A DNA stretch of 64,000 nt, from assembly GCF_001949145.1 (NCBI RefSeq), contig NW_019091421.1, positions 1,526,206 to 1,590,205 of the forward strand. The letters run 5' to 3'. The notes under the pieces were generated by a model that was not told where the DNA came from, did no database searches, and saw nothing but the letters and a program-made list of their open reading frames with translations. Within the stretch, counting starts at the first letter, position 1, and every line of letters starts with the position of its first letter. The stretch comes from Acanthaster planci. Taxonomy: Eukaryota; Echinodermata; Asteroidea; Valvatida; Acanthasteridae. Shown here one piece after another: positions 40,201 through 53,465 of the stretch. The translations under genes were made by a program, and so were the position numbers.

Positions 40201-41339
40201 CAGTGGGCCAAGATGGTGCGAAACCCTATGCATATGGTAACTGAAGTGGCACCAAGCAACCATGTCGCGAAAGCTGATTTTACATTCTTCGGGGGGCGAG
40301 CACGAGTCCTCAAGACTGTACATCGGTGAAGGTGTACGTTATTATTTTTATACGAGCCGCTGTTTTGATCTTCTCACATGTGGTCAATCCATTGGTCCCT
40401 GTGGAAACTCATATTCCCTTCAGTCACTGTATTTGGATGAGTTCGAAATCCGTCAGCGGTCATTGTGCATGGGTGAGCTTCGTCGTTTTTTTCGCAGATG
40501 AATAAGCCGCACAGTCTGATCCTGAGCTAAGAAACAGGTTTTGTTTAAAATCGACACCACAATCTGAATAGTGAGTCAGTTCAAGTTGTACCCAATCAGC
40601 AACGGATGTGTAGACACAAACGCTAGCTTGGCATTCAAATCTGACCTTACAAAATTTTTCCATTGGGAACAAAAATGACTATTTCAGCTACTTCGTCATA
40701 TTGAGCACATTTTTCTCCCATTAGAAACATCTTTCATCATCTCATACTCGACTTAATCTTTAATTCAACTGTTTGTCCTCTTCCCCAAAAGATGGCTTGC
40801 AAGCAGTCTACATCGTATAGACCCCGTCATATTGACTGCTACTGTACGGGTGGCCACAGTTTGCACAAATATCACCCTTGGTTTTTGTCGGGTTCGATCT
40901 GGAAATGTACATTTGCCATAATTACTCTTTAATAAATATTATTAGTATTATTAGTTCAGTTTTGACCACAGAATCTACTGGCTATTTTAAACATTTTTCA
41001 TTTCACTTTATGACTTCGAATACATGCATTCAAATTTGTCAAAGACAAATTGCACGTGCTAAAGTAATTTAGCCAAAAACCATTCAGTTTTAAAGTTTGT
41101 CACCACATTTGAACACCGTGTTGAGAAAGTTGTTATTACAAATATGTAATAGTCTAAGCTGTGATTTGCAGCAATCATTTTAAAACTTTTGCAAAGTCCC
41201 CCTATTCAGCATGTCCCGTGTCCTCGGGAACAATTCGGCTCAGAAAAATACATTTATGGTGAATATATTAACAGTATCTCCCAAACATACAGCTCTTTAG
41301 TAAAAAAAAAGAGGGAACTTGAAAACAGTACCGGTAGTA
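37256..41339. other. About 4 kb without recognised gene
   Basis: No family is recognisable; the longest frame is 124 codons (38937-39311, minus). At about 39325-39550 there are several AACAC and GTGTT words in both orientations, resembling the style of the repeat at 54 kb, but no clear ends. Short poly-A tracts occur. Confidence 0.45.
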
Positions 41340-42660
41340 AACAGTGGCGTTTATTTATTAATTTGATTTATTGATTTATTCCTTTGTTTATCCAGGGTAG
41401 CCGAGACATTCCAAGCTGGTTTTCATTGGGAAACTGCATTTTAACATACAAACACTCATTTAAAGATTACAATAGAATAGAAAAGTTAAAACAAAAGATG
41501 AATTAAAAGCCTATTAGGAACGGGGTTAAAAACATGAACAAAGCCATGCTGTTTCAGAATGAATTAACGATCAACAGATAAAAACCGTAGTGTAAGAGGT
41601 AGCTAAACACAATTTAGAAGCTTAAAAATGGACAAAATCGAACCATGCAAAACAACAGAAAAATACACGCTAAGAACACAAAAATTAAAAAAACCTACAA
41701 ACAATAAAAGTAAGGTGCTAAAATCTTAACTTACGGAAAAATTTAAACGTGTTCATATGTTAAAAGATCTTTCTTAATACAAAAGGAATGAATCACTCTT
41801 AATTTGGCAGGAAGAGAATTCCAAATCTTTGCACCAGCGACTGCAAAACGTGGAGCATAGTAATTTGGTTTTGGCAACCTTAACTTTTGGAGTGGCATTT
41901 ATGTTTTGGAGCCACTGAGTTTAAACATTTAAAGACAAGAATACCTTTCCTATAAAATTTATCCTCTTTGAATAAAGAGAACCATTTTAGGGCTGCAAAC
42001 ATATCTGCAGATGAAGCGGTAAATGGACACCCCAAAATCAGTCTAGCTGCTCTTTAATTAATTAAAGCAATTTGTGGAGTGTGTCATTGTAACATTCATA
42101 TCGGCCTTCCCATATCGTGCAACAGTAATCGAGTTTAGGCAGAACCAGACAGTTAACCAGCGTGCGAAGGCTGTTTGTGGTTTCTGGGAGTACAATGCCG
42201 AATTCTATTTATCATGCCTAATTCTGCACAGATTGACTTGAAAACACAATCAACATGAGGAGACCAAGTTAGCGTTTCATCAGTGACAACGCCTAAGTAT
42301 TTGAATGTGCTGAGCTCCACTAATGAGCCATCGATAAATAAGTATGTTCAAGCTATCTGAAGCAACCGTATTTTAGAGGCATCAATGCTCAATTTATTTC
42401 TCATGGCCCAACTGTTCATTCTGACCATAGCTTCGTTAAGGTTAGACTGGATCTCCGCAGAAGATGAACTGTGTAGCGCAGTCGTCAGTGTCCATATGTA
42501 ATTTGCAGTCCACAGGAATGACAGAAGGAATGTCCATGGTGTGAATAATGAATAGAAGAGGTCCAAGAATTGAACCTTGTGGGAAACCAGTATTGAAAAG
42601 GAGAGGATCGGATTTGACTCTGTTAATGCGCACTGATGATTTACATAGCAATGCATACAT
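41340..42660 (-). mobile_element. Second, older LINE fragment
   Basis: On the minus strand, reverse-transcriptase remnants run from 42660 to about 41780. A non-coding 3' part follows to about 41340, ending in A/T-rich AATAAAT-type repeats. The element is 5'-truncated. The protein remnants and tail differ from the LINE at 20 kb, so it belongs to a different family. TGGATAAACAAAGGAATAAA lies near its 3' end. Confidence 0.8.
41780..42660 (-). pseudogene. LINE reverse transcriptase remnant, many frameshifts
   Basis: The pieces lie in order on the minus strand but in changing frames. TGFPQGSILGPLLF comes first (motif B region). HMDTDDCAT stands where a YADD-type catalytic motif is expected, and MNSWAMRNKLSIDASK follows. 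Next are STFKYLGVVTDETLTW, LDYCCTIWEGR, LFKEDKFYRKGI, and GAKIWNSLPAKLRV near 41810. This order (fingers/palm, then thumb, then the C-terminal WNSLP motif) is that of non-LTR reverse transcriptases. Stops and frameshifts separate the blocks, so it cannot make a working enzyme. The catalytic motif is altered as well. It is more decayed than the 20-kb copy. Confidence 0.85.
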
Positions 42661-44285
42661 TAAAACCAGTCAATGACCCTTAGTTTCCCATGTTACTTTT
42701 GTGTGCAACTCGAATGAGTCCAGGAAAATTTATTCTAAAGAAACTAATAAGACATTTATGAATTGCGAGGAAAACTAGAAGAGAGATACAATTCGACTTC
42801 GTCTGCAGTCAATTATGCTGTTTTATGCATGCCACAATGAAGTTCGACAAAATGGAGAAGCAAAGATTTGTCTCCTTGTTGGCACGGTTCCGTGCAAAAT
42901 GAAATGATACCGAACATTCTTCTTCGGAATTGCGTGCTTATGGTTTAAGCTCGACTGAATAACAGTGGAAACTGTGAGACAAAAGACGAAATTAAACATC
43001 GGGCTTGAAAAAAGCGATTCCATAGGATAACTTTGAAAGTATGTATCTGTGAATTTGAGTGACAGACGATTTAACATAGCCGGCAAAACCTGTATAATTT
43101 TAGTGGTGTGATAGCTGCGTGAGATTTTTTTAAACGCGTTAGAGAGTTGTTCTTTTGCTTTTGATGATCAGCCACGGTTTTACTCATCACTGGTGGACAA
43201 AAAATGTGGCTGTTACGTTAAAAGAACAAACCCTGCTGGAAAATAAGTGTGTTTCATATAGAAAGAGCTACTGATCCAAACTGTTTCAACCAATTAATTA
43301 CTACTCCAAGGAGATTCGACAAGAAACGGGAAACACGATGCACCTCTCTCGTGGTGCACTGCATCAAGTAGAAGGCATTATGCGCGACACCTCGGGAAAG
43401 AAACAGCGAAAAAAGGAATAAAGATAGAACGTCCTTTGATCTGTGACGCTTACCGACCGGCTGTACCTGGAAACCCGCAGAGATGACAGAGAACCCAATC
43501 TCTGACGCAGCTGCTCACGAGACAGTATACCGTCGCCTGGCATCAGCACACGGTACAAATGCTGAAGACAGGGACGGCACACGAAGCTCGACGACTGTTC
43601 AATATATTTACGGGTCCGGCGGATTACGAGGATCGGCCCATGGTTTCGTTTTACTGATTAGGAAGCAAGCGATGATGTGTCTCGCTGTTTGCGGCACGCT
43701 TAAAGTCGGCCCGTTGGAGTTGTCAGTGGCTTTCCTGGATTTTGAGACCGAATTCACAAGTCCCTTGGAGTGTGATTTTGGCAGCTGTTTGGGATTGCAA
43801 GGAAGAATTCATGCTATTTTTGTTCGAAAACCAGCTGGCGCCTGCATTTTTTTCCTTGGTGTAAAGGCGATGAAGCTTGCTCACAGAAGGCACACGTGCT
43901 GAACGGGCTATTTCTTAGAAAGGAAACTATTAAATGTTCCTTCAACTTTTAATTGGTAGGCTTTAAGTCCTGCGGAAATCAATATTCAAAACAGGCTTTA
44001 ACTGATTTATATAAATACAGGCTTGTACTGGAGACTCGCCGTTGAAACGCGAGGCACAAATCACCTAAAACCACTGGCAAATGGTTGACCGTTAGCACTA
44101 TTTTTATGCAAATACTTTCGCCCTTTTCCATTTATTTCACCAATGGTTCCGTCGGGATCTCGATATCTTGCTAAGTGTTTAATGATGCATGGGCCTTTGT
44201 AACAGATGAGGTTGGTCTCCAACCTGCATTTTCATTGGCCTACGTTGAAGGTACCCTGGTTCCCACATCAAAGGTTTTTCCACAA

Positions 44286-44315
44286 CGGAAAATTTCCAAG
44301 CGGAAAATTTCCAAG
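44286..44315. repeat. 15-bp tandem duplication
   Basis: CGGAAAATTTCCAAG occurs twice, head to tail, without mismatch. Each unit itself contains the palindrome GGAAAATTTCC. Confidence 0.9.
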
Positions 44316-47300
44316 CCAATTTCGTTGATTTTCGGGCAATGTCTTCCATATTCGTGAATAATTGGAGTACAGAAACAGCTTTTCTTTGCAGATTCCTTAA
44401 CATGCCTCACAATATTAAAAAAAATGATAAATTTCCATTTGTATTTTTCTGCATATCGACCTCAACTTTTGCGAAAGTTTCATTAGGCTGACTGTTTAAA
44501 CCTAACAGACATGAGCACGGTGCACCTTAAAACAAAGGGGATATCCTAGGCAATGCCATCCTCTATGTTTACAGTCAACAGCTAACTTGGGTTAATTTTT
44601 GTTGATTCAGCTGAGAACCAATCTACGTTAAAGCAGAGCCGTGCATTAAAGGCTGACACAGCGCCCTCTGTAGTGACAGACGTGCCTTTTCACGAAGATA
44701 CAACTTTCCCCCATGAACCCTCCTTGAGCGTACAGACGAAGAAAAAAGACGTATTATTGCCAGAATTTTTCTTAAATTTCTGCCCAAACCATCTGCCCAG
44801 TTTACATTTCATAGCTTTTGAAAATGATGACAAAATGGCAGCCCCTAAACGCCGGCCTACCTCCAACTGCAACTTTGACACAGCCTTAGCCTAGCTGCTG
44901 ATATGCATTGTTGACTGTGGTAAGGAAGAGGTCATTACTTACATGATAAGAAAACAAGTCACTTGCATCTGTGCAGATGAAAAGCTTTTATATTTCAATA
45001 TTTTTCTTCCAGAATAGTGTCTTTTGCAACAATTCATGTGTTATTTTCATTTCCCTTGTAACTTTCATTCCACCCAAACTCGCAAAGCAAACACACCCTG
45101 TCCGTTAAATCGACGATCGCTGCAACCATCGGTTCATGTTCAATTGCTCAGCAAGTCGTGAATATTTGATTGAAGGATCTGTCATCATTGTCCAGAAGCT
45201 TCCACGGCCCGGGTACCTGACGAAAGCTGTTCGCGAATTGGCTTCTCGTCATCCGCTCTGGTGCTGATTGACGGCTAGATCAATTCTCATTCAGGGAGGA
45301 AGAGTCGCTATAATTTCCGCTGGCACTAGCGTGATAGGCCTATACACCCCAAAAGGCGTGCATGTAGTGAACGACTTATTTTTTTTCACAAAACCTTCGG
45401 AATTTTTTATGTCCAGACGACTCCAGCGTGTCACACCTTCCAATAATGCAATCTTTACTTGCTCTGAAAATGTTCGTCTACATTTTATGAATTGGTCCGG
45501 ATACTATTACAGGAGAAAACTATATACCACGTCTGGAATCGAGTTATGAAGTTGGAATGATACGCGCACGAACGGCAATCGAATATCGTGGTCAGAACTG
45601 TCCAGTGTTTTCCATTCTGTAAAAGCTAAAATTGTATAAATTTAGTGGAATATGATATCAACAAGGTTATTTTTTGCCTGAGTTTTGATTTTTGGCTACT
45701 AGATTCAATTATCATATGTCAGTACAGAGCAATTACACTTGTAACACTGTAAGCAAGTCTAATGCCCGTATGGATCTTATTTCAAGCGCTTCAAATCAAT
45801 CTCATGTAACTTTGTAAGCCAAGTACGGCGTTGTTTAATACTCTCCGACGGAGGACGTGGTGTCATACCGTACGAAACAAGCACGTGATTTTCGTTTCAT
45901 TGCTGGTTGTGCGTTTCAAAGAAAGGAAAAAGGAACTTCAAAAGCAACTGTCATTTCAGGAAGAAACTTTGGTAGCAGAACGGGAAATCGATGACAACTG
46001 AGCCCGAATCTGGGTTTAAAAGGGCCGAGTTTTCCGTGGCGTCTACAGCCTAGACGACGGTACTTGAAACTGATGTCCATTGCAAGAAACAGCAAGATAA
46101 GCTGGGAAATCGATTGGCACATCTCGGTAGGCCCACTCGGCGGTAATTCAACCCTCAGAACACTGTATATAGCACCAGTTTTTCCTCTTTATTTCAATCG
46201 AAGAATCCGATTCAACCCTGAATCATACAGCACAATGCTATCTAGGGCTGAACTCGGAGTGATATGGCAGTGTTAGATTGACGGGAGAAAGGTAATTTTA
46301 TAGTTTTAACCCTGATGCTCCAACTCCGTGCGTATTTCTCAAGAAACTTAAAAACTACCGTAGTCGAATGACTTGAATGAATTACACTCGTCATACGGCC
46401 AATCACCTAAGATACAACTTTATTATTTGAATACTTTTTGTTGAGAGTACATGTATATCAAGTAATCCTGAAAGTTACATTATCTATCACATGTATATTA
46501 AGCGTAAATGAAACAGCATGCACACGCATAAAAATTAAGTGTTAGTGATCCACTAACCGATGGACAAGACCGAAAGTATTGCCCACAACAGCGATTCTAA
46601 TGCACAACATGTGTTAAAACAACAGCGTTACTGTCTTTCACGAGAAGTCATTGTTTTGCTACTGTTACTCCGGCGCAACGTCACTCAAAGATGAAAATAA
46701 ATGAAAGACTGCTGTCGTCTGAAGGCCAGAGCTGACACGATCTTCCCTCAGGCAAACACCGCCGACCTCTCCAAGGTCCTTTTCCCAGGTGATGCCGCAA
46801 GTGTCCGTGTCTCACGCAGTTTGATTTGTTTTAGATTAAATTTCACCTCTTGAATTCTCAAGTTTTCAGTCTCCGCGGTGTGAGGTAATAACCGCCCGTG
46901 TGTGGTAGTTTGGCCACTACAGTACGTCTTCTCGCGATTCATGCTAACGATTTTTTTCTGAGGAGGCCTGGATGGTACTCTGCCTCCCTGCGATCGTGCT
47001 TCGCGTATTCAATCATGTTGCGCAACGGGCATAAACCAGAAATGAAAATTAATAGATCCTAAAACGGCACAAATGACGTAGTCCTGAATGTCTGATTTCG
47101 TTTCCATTGGAAAGGGTGAGTAGTCAACGGGATTATATTGTCTTGGTATATGCTACACAAACGTTGTATCGAAGGCGTCACTATCGCAGTTGAAACCATG
47201 GACAAGTTTCCACTAGGGGGCGTCCTACCCACAAAAAGGACCACGCGGACATTTCACTAACAGTTTTTTAAATGCACCTTGAATACCACATTTATCACAC

Positions 47301-50208
47301 TTCAATAACGTGAGGAAGTCAGGCTGAAGCTTCCAACGGAGGCGAAAAACTAGCTCTTGTATTATTGTTGTTGGCATACGTTGGGAAAACCGCTCCGGGT
47401 ACATGAAATCGATTTCAATTTATTTGATCAGCCACTCATCTCCTTGATTTAACGAATTTATAACAAAATGCTACGTAAACAAACTTGCCGGTAATACATT
47501 AGAATACTGGGAAAAAAACTGCCAGGGAGGCATTTACATGTTGTGATGGATAAGACACAAGAAATGGAAATGTTGAGCTGGCTTGTGTGACAGAAAGGAC
47601 TTGTATCAAGACGGTATCTTGTTCGATTTCCGGATAGTGTGCTCTTTCTATTTTTAAAACTTTTTTCACTCTGCATCCTCTTGAAGAAGGCTAGTTTTCA
47701 AAGATGTTTTAACGATCTTCCTAAATTTGTATCTTTGACATTTTTTTTTAGTGAACGTGTGTCGTCACTGATAAACCTCAATTATTACATGTAATTATTA
47801 TACGTGCACGTCAATCCACAATCGTTGTCCATCCATGGACACAAAATTGTGTGCTGATCGAAATCCCTTTTCAGAGAGTCAGAAAGAGTCAAGAGTCACG
47901 GGTAGCGAGCGACTGAATGTTTAACATAATAGCATCCATGTGAATGCGAGGCTAATCATTTTGTGTCGAACTTGCCCACAATTCCGGCAAGTCAAGAGAC
48001 AGAGAGCGCTGCGATTCTTGTAGGCTCAATAATTTATAACCCATTTCAAAGTGTTTCAGAATCGTTCTTTCAGCTACACACAGGAAACGCCGGGGAATCA
48101 TTCACTATAGGAATCACCAGCTAGGCTTTTCATCAGACATCGAGTGTGGTTCCTACTCATTCACGCTTCAAGCATCCATAAAATCCCTGTTATTACAAGC
48201 AGGTGCCAATTTATATCTGGATTTATTTGTGTTTAAATAACGTAAAGGGGGAATGTTATTGCAGAAATTTAAACCAATAAATTTCGTCTTAGTCTAATTG
48301 GACGTCGTGACCATACGGAAAATAAATGGTTGCGGAACTATCAACAAAAGTGTATACAGGGGGATTGCATTACCGCAGATAGACGAGATTACGTGACCCA
48401 TGAGACGAACTGATTAAATACTCTCTCCATGCAAGAAAATGGTAACTCTTTCAAATGACAAATTAACAAACATCAAAAGAAAGAATCAACTCTTCAAAGA
48501 GTAGATTACAGAAAAGGTAATGATGGAGTAAAGGACACAAACAGTTAAATGAAGTCAATCTGCTGTGTCACGAAACGTGCATGCACGCACGTATGTGCTC
48601 AATAATATGTTAGTGACGCGTGCTCAGTTGACTGCAAGTGTAATCTCATCACGGATGACAACTTAAGCAGGCCGCAACAGCACATCTATGGATGGCGCTA
48701 TTTCTAACAAATGAAGTAAACAGGTTGAGAAAAACGCTCTGCAGAAACCTGGAAACCAAACGTAGGGCATGTTTGTCATGAAAAAAAAATCCAATAATAG
48801 GGAAAAAAGACAAATGGGTCCATCAACGGCCACGAAATAGGACTTCAGTAATGGGTTTATCTACCCCAAGCAAAGGATGCAGAAGAAGGGGAGTTGGTGG
48901 GGGCATAAGATGCCCCGATGTATATTAATCTGAAGTACTTAGTAGATGGTAGTGTGATTTATCAGCGATTCCGGCGCCTCACGGGAGCTCCGTGCCACGA
49001 AGTGGCAACGGAAATACGGCTGCCTAGGAGTACCGGACACACCACTGAGTTATACCGAGCTACGAAGGGAACGCGGCCGAGATAAATAGGCGGGATGTTA
49101 TCGCAACATCACCCCAATTTGCATCTCTGGTTTGGAGGCGAAAATCGTCTGGTTTTGCGCGATAAGTGATGTCCGTGTCGGCGCGAGCCATCCGTATGAT
49201 GCATTTTTATTGGTTGTCGACGACACTGTTTGACAAAGAAAAAAATAGCCAAGAAGTATGCCCTTTTGCCTAATATTTATTTCCACGTTTATTAATTGCC
49301 CTTACTTATTCCCTATATTAGGAAAATTATTTCTGAGCGCGTTAAAAATGCACCATGCTTGTATTTTTTAATGGAAACTTTCCATCAACCAAGTTGTATT
49401 GGAAAGATTTGATTAAAAAAAAATTGAGGGAAGACAAAGTCATAACGGATGGGTACAGAGTTGGCTGGATGAAGAAAAAACAGTGATGTTTCTCAGAACT
49501 CAAAAACCGAAGGATTTGGCAGAGAGGTGTCTGCCGTGATAGTTCTGTTGGTAATTTTTAAAATAGTTACAGACGCTGCATCTGTCAGAAGTGCACACAC
49601 CAAACATCAACAGTTATTTTGCACTACAAGCCCAATAAGGTCCCGTAAGAAATACCCGCCCACAATCTAAGCAGCCACTTTCAACAGTTCCTAGGGGGAT
49701 GTGCCCTTTTTTCAAATCTGGATACATGTTATCTATTCTTGCATATTTTTCAATTAGAGCGAGGCTGCCTTTTGGGGCCTCCTTCTCTTTCTTCTCTAGT
49801 GCTTTACCCACAATGCGACGGAGATATATATTTTTTTGCCCTCCGACGTTCAGAAATATCTGAAAGAAATTTCTGGTGCGATTGCCCGAAACTAAAAGAT
49901 GCATTAGTTAAGGAATGTATGGTCCATGTGGAATGGTGGTGGGGGGGTGTAACGGGAACAATTTCCCACGAACAATATGAAATTGTCTTAGCTGGGCGAA
50001 GCACCTCACAGATAAACAACACCGGCCCGGGCGGAAACGGGGTAGACTTTTGGCAGAGCGCCCGTTATTTCCAAGGGCGTGGCCGGAGGCAGAAAAGCTA
50101 CTTCAGTTTTAGCGTGCGGACAGAGAAGCGGAACGGCTAGCGGCATTTGCTAGCGAGCTGAAGCAGAGGAAAAAAGTAATGGAAAGCAAAGTCTCTGGGG
50201 TTTGAGGT

Positions 50209-50260
50209 ACTGTCGATTTCAGTCGATGTGGGCGACTGTCGATTTCAATCGATAGGGGCG
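50209..50260. repeat. 26-bp tandem duplication
   Basis: Two units share ACTGTCGATTTCA, TCGAT and a G-run. They are adjacent and differ at a few positions. Confidence 0.75.
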
Positions 50261-50528
50261 TGGGAGGCAACCACCTTATTTTGAAAACGCTTGAAAACAA
50301 CCGTGACTAGGGAACCTTGTTAAGGTCAACAGCATGACAGCAGAAATATTTGGATTTCTATCTTTAGATTTACCCTTTATTCAATTTGGGACGGTTTGGT
50401 GTCAGTCAATTTCTTGGGAAGTTTAACCTTTGAAATATTTGCAGATGAAAACTAAAAAAGATCATGTCAAAACATGGTAAGCCTATAACACGAGGTACAC
50501 GTCACGGCAGAGAAACGGTGATATTTCA

Positions 50529-50719
50529 CGGCCTCAAAACCCCCAATGATGCTTAATTCTGTATTTCGAAACACCTCAATCTTGCTTGATTGTTTCTGGG
50601 TGTCGAAACACGTCAGCGCTGCTCAATAGTTTCTAGATATCCAGAAGAAACCTTAGCGTTGTTTCATTATTCCTGGACATCAAAGCTCCTCAGTGTTGCC
50701 TCATTCTCTCCGGACATCG
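50529..50719. repeat. Degenerate minisatellite, about 38-bp unit
   Basis: Four to five diverged units of 37-39 bases follow one another; the clearest start at 50567, 50604, 50642 and 50681. The common pattern is roughly CGAAACACCTCAGTGTTGC, then TCATT, then TTTCTGGACAT. A weaker unit precedes them at about 50530. The array is old, judging by the divergence. Confidence 0.7.
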
Positions 50720-51593
50720 CTGTCTTACCTAATTTGGTTTCTATCGAACACCGCCATGTGTGTTTGCTGCTAAAAACAGTGCGCCTACGGCACAGCCCGA
50801 GTGCTTACAAGCAATCAGCGTGCCGGCACACGCAGCTAAAATTAGCCACCCCTCATCACCAATAGCCCCGCAACTGTTGGTGTCTATTAATATTTCTCCT
50901 GGCTTCCATTGCCTCCCCAAGAGGGCCAGGGAGAAACACCACGGCCGTACATCTCACCTTGGGACGGACTCCCCCACGTGAACGGGAAATGACCAATTAC
51001 ACAGACTACCCGGTGAACGTCCACCGAAGTCAATTGAAGACGACACCCGCTTTTTCTGCCTTATTTCCTGAAACTGTTATCACGGTGTGCACTCATACCC
51101 TAGGAGAAGAACAACTTGCTACGCTCGCTCCCGAGGATTCGGAAAGATGCCCGCCACTGGATAATTAAAGTAATGGAAAATGACGTGAAATCGTACATGG
51201 AGAAAACTCTTACATAGGTCAACATTTGACCTCGTTCTTCCGCCAAGCAAAGATGGCAGAGCAAAAAAGTATTGAGGTATCAATCTTCAGGGTGATTTTG
51301 ATAAATCTGTCTTTGCTGAGACTGTATATGAACGAGGTATGACAAGGTCAGATTTCTATATTGTATACATGCTACTTTTGGTCAATTTGAATGATTATTT
51401 TTGCTTAGAAAAGTTCATCTTTGCTTCCACGATATAGAAAAGGTTGGCAACTATGTGGTAGACATATAGCGTTTGGTATTAAAAAAAGATACAACCACTT
51501 GACCTAAATTTTGCACCAAAATGACCAACACTGGAAAACCAACTTTTCTCAACTCTTTTGTACGATTGCTCGAAATATCGGTCGACCTTAATA
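50720..51593. other. Spacer without recognised gene
   Basis: Nothing is recognised here. Frames stay under 75 codons. Confidence 0.5.
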
Positions 51594-52187
51594 AAACGTA
51601 CCGACACACTAATAAAATGCATTTGAAATGCATTGTACAGGTCAGCATTTACAAAGTAAAGAGCTATATTTCAAACTAAATGTCAGTAAGATTAGCACAA
51701 AATACGGTATATTCGAGGAATGTTTGTGGCACACAAACCTATATTGAAAATAATTACTCAGAGAATGTTGCATTAAAAAAAATAAAAAAAGAAAAATTAT
51801 TGCATAAAAAAATGAGATCTGGATGTGTTCCAACTTGTAAAATCTTCCATCTGACACTTGGACACCGTAAACCTCGTACATCTCAATCTCAAACGTACCG
51901 ACACACTAATAAAATGCATTTGAAATGCATTGTACAGGTCAGCACTTACAAAGTAAAGAGCTATATTTCAAACTAAATGTCAGTAAGATTAGCACAAAAT
52001 ACGGTATATTCGAGGAATGTTTGTGGCACACAAACCTATATTGAAAATAATTACTCAGAGAATGTTGCATTTAAAAAAAATAAAAAAAGAAAAATTATTG
52101 CATAAAAAAATGAGATCTGGATGTGTTCCAACTTGTAAAATCTTCCATCTGACACTTGGACACCGTAAAACTCGTACATCTCAATCC
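51594..52187. repeat. 297-bp tandem duplication, nearly identical
   Basis: Two head-to-tail copies start at AAACGTACCGACACACTAAT (51594 and 51891). I count three differences: CAGCATTTAC versus CAGCACTTAC, one added T before an A-run, and GTAAACCTCG versus GTAAAACTCG. Frames of about 96 codons in each copy are merely the repeated sequence. Such identity means a recent duplication, or two alleles joined by the assembler. Confidence 0.95.
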
Positions 52188-53374
52188 TTCGAAAAGGTAG
52201 GCCTATTAGCCAATAAGCTCGTGAATGACATTATCGAGGATGATGCAACTGCTAACATCCCACCAGAGTCACATTGGAAATATACCAAGATAAAAGTAGC
52301 TTCTTGAATGTCACAAAATTTAAATCCTCCGCAAGTGTTCCTGATATTAATGGCTTCCCGGTCTTGGTGCCAATGCGTTCAGTGTAATGCGGGCGATGAC
52401 TAACATAGCGGCCGGCCGCCGATCATCGTCCACTATGGTCGGTTGACCTGACCGAGGCCAATCAAGCGGTGAAAATGTGTGCTCCAGACTTCAAATACGT
52501 ACGACACTTATGAGGGTGCACCAGAAGACCGCATCGAAATAACTGGATTCTAGATTAATATTAGCAGTTTGGTTAAAACCATACCTTAGTGGGAGTTCTT
52601 TTAGAGTTCTGTTCCTTTAATTAATAGACATTTCAAGAGCCGTTTCAGTAAAGGATGCGGTGGCTGCAGCACTGTGATGACTGTGTGTGTTCAAGAAACA
52701 AATTTGCAGTAATATAGAGAATTGTCAGAATTACGCCTATCGCAGGCAAGTCAGTCGAATTTATTAAATCAAATTCTATTAACAGGAATAGGAAATTGAT
52801 GTTGAAAGAGTTAGTGACTTCATCTCACAAATCGATTTATAAAATTGAAATAACCCTTCATTTTTCGAATGAGTCGTAGTATCATCGCACGATTTGCACC
52901 TAAAAGTAATCTGACAGATGGAAAATGTGTGAATATCGGCTGGGAGATTGGCTGGAACAATTCCCAGTGAAAACAGATCCGCTTTACATAGAAATGGTTG
53001 CTGTCAAAACCAACATTCAATTCAAACACTGATCAAAATAGTGACTTGGTAAAAGGATGGCATTGGGCGAAGAGGATTAATCGCACACAGTTTGATTGCA
53101 TGATTCCTGTACCAACAATTTTCCTCCAGTCAACCCCTCGTATGATTTTCGTGGAGCTGTTTTAGCTCTGAACTTTGCCAAGTACATATCATTTGGCAAT
53201 GCAGAAAGACAACTTGAAATACCAACCCCCAAATGGCATGAGCTTATTCAACTTCTCAGCGGATGAATACACAATATCAAATGGTACAGTTTACAAAAGA
53301 GAGCATTACAAACATAAATAACATGTTTAGTGTGTGGAAAGCAGCCAATTTCAAATGCATGCGTACGTGTGGTG
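52188..53374. other. Spacer without recognised gene
   Basis: The stretch appears unique. A GC-rich patch with GCGGCCGGCCGCCGATC lies near 52408. No gene is supported. Confidence 0.5.
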
Positions 53375-53465
53375 ATCCCTGGGAAGGATTCGAACCCTCA
53401 TTGTCGAAGAATTTCACAAAGTAATACCAAAACGACTTTAAACCAATCAGACATTGTCCCATCTC
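53375..53465 (-). repeat. tRNA-derived sequence, degenerate
   Basis: Read on the minus strand, TGTCTGATTGGTTTAAAG resembles a D-arm with an A box. About 45 bases later GAGGGTTCGAATCCTTC forms a T-arm with a perfect GGTTCGAATCC B box. The acceptor stem does not pair convincingly and the middle is AT-rich. It is therefore more likely a SINE head or tRNA pseudogene than a working tRNA. Sequence downstream on the same strand may be the SINE body. Confidence 0.55.

Larger units (their letters stand above)
42661..50528. other. About 8 kb without recognised gene
   Basis: The longest frame is 139 codons (43483-43902, plus), with no family signature. A minus frame at 49614-49904 (96 codons) contains a CLDC pair and KK-rich segment, but I do not recognise it. 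A 15-bp duplication at 44286 and a 26-bp duplication at 50209 are listed separately. A degenerate B-box-like TGTTCGATTTCC lies near 47623 without a convincing tRNA fold. Confidence 0.45.

Noticed and set aside
43483-43902. 139-codon plus-strand frame
   Set aside because: No family signature and no supporting splice or promoter context.
47570-47640. B-box-like word with a possible tRNA head
   Set aside because: No A box at the right distance and no foldable arms.
28910-49816. TTTACCCACAATGC present at both 28910 and 49803
   Set aside because: A shared 14-mer between two places in 64 kb is expected several times by chance, and neither site has a gene start beside it.
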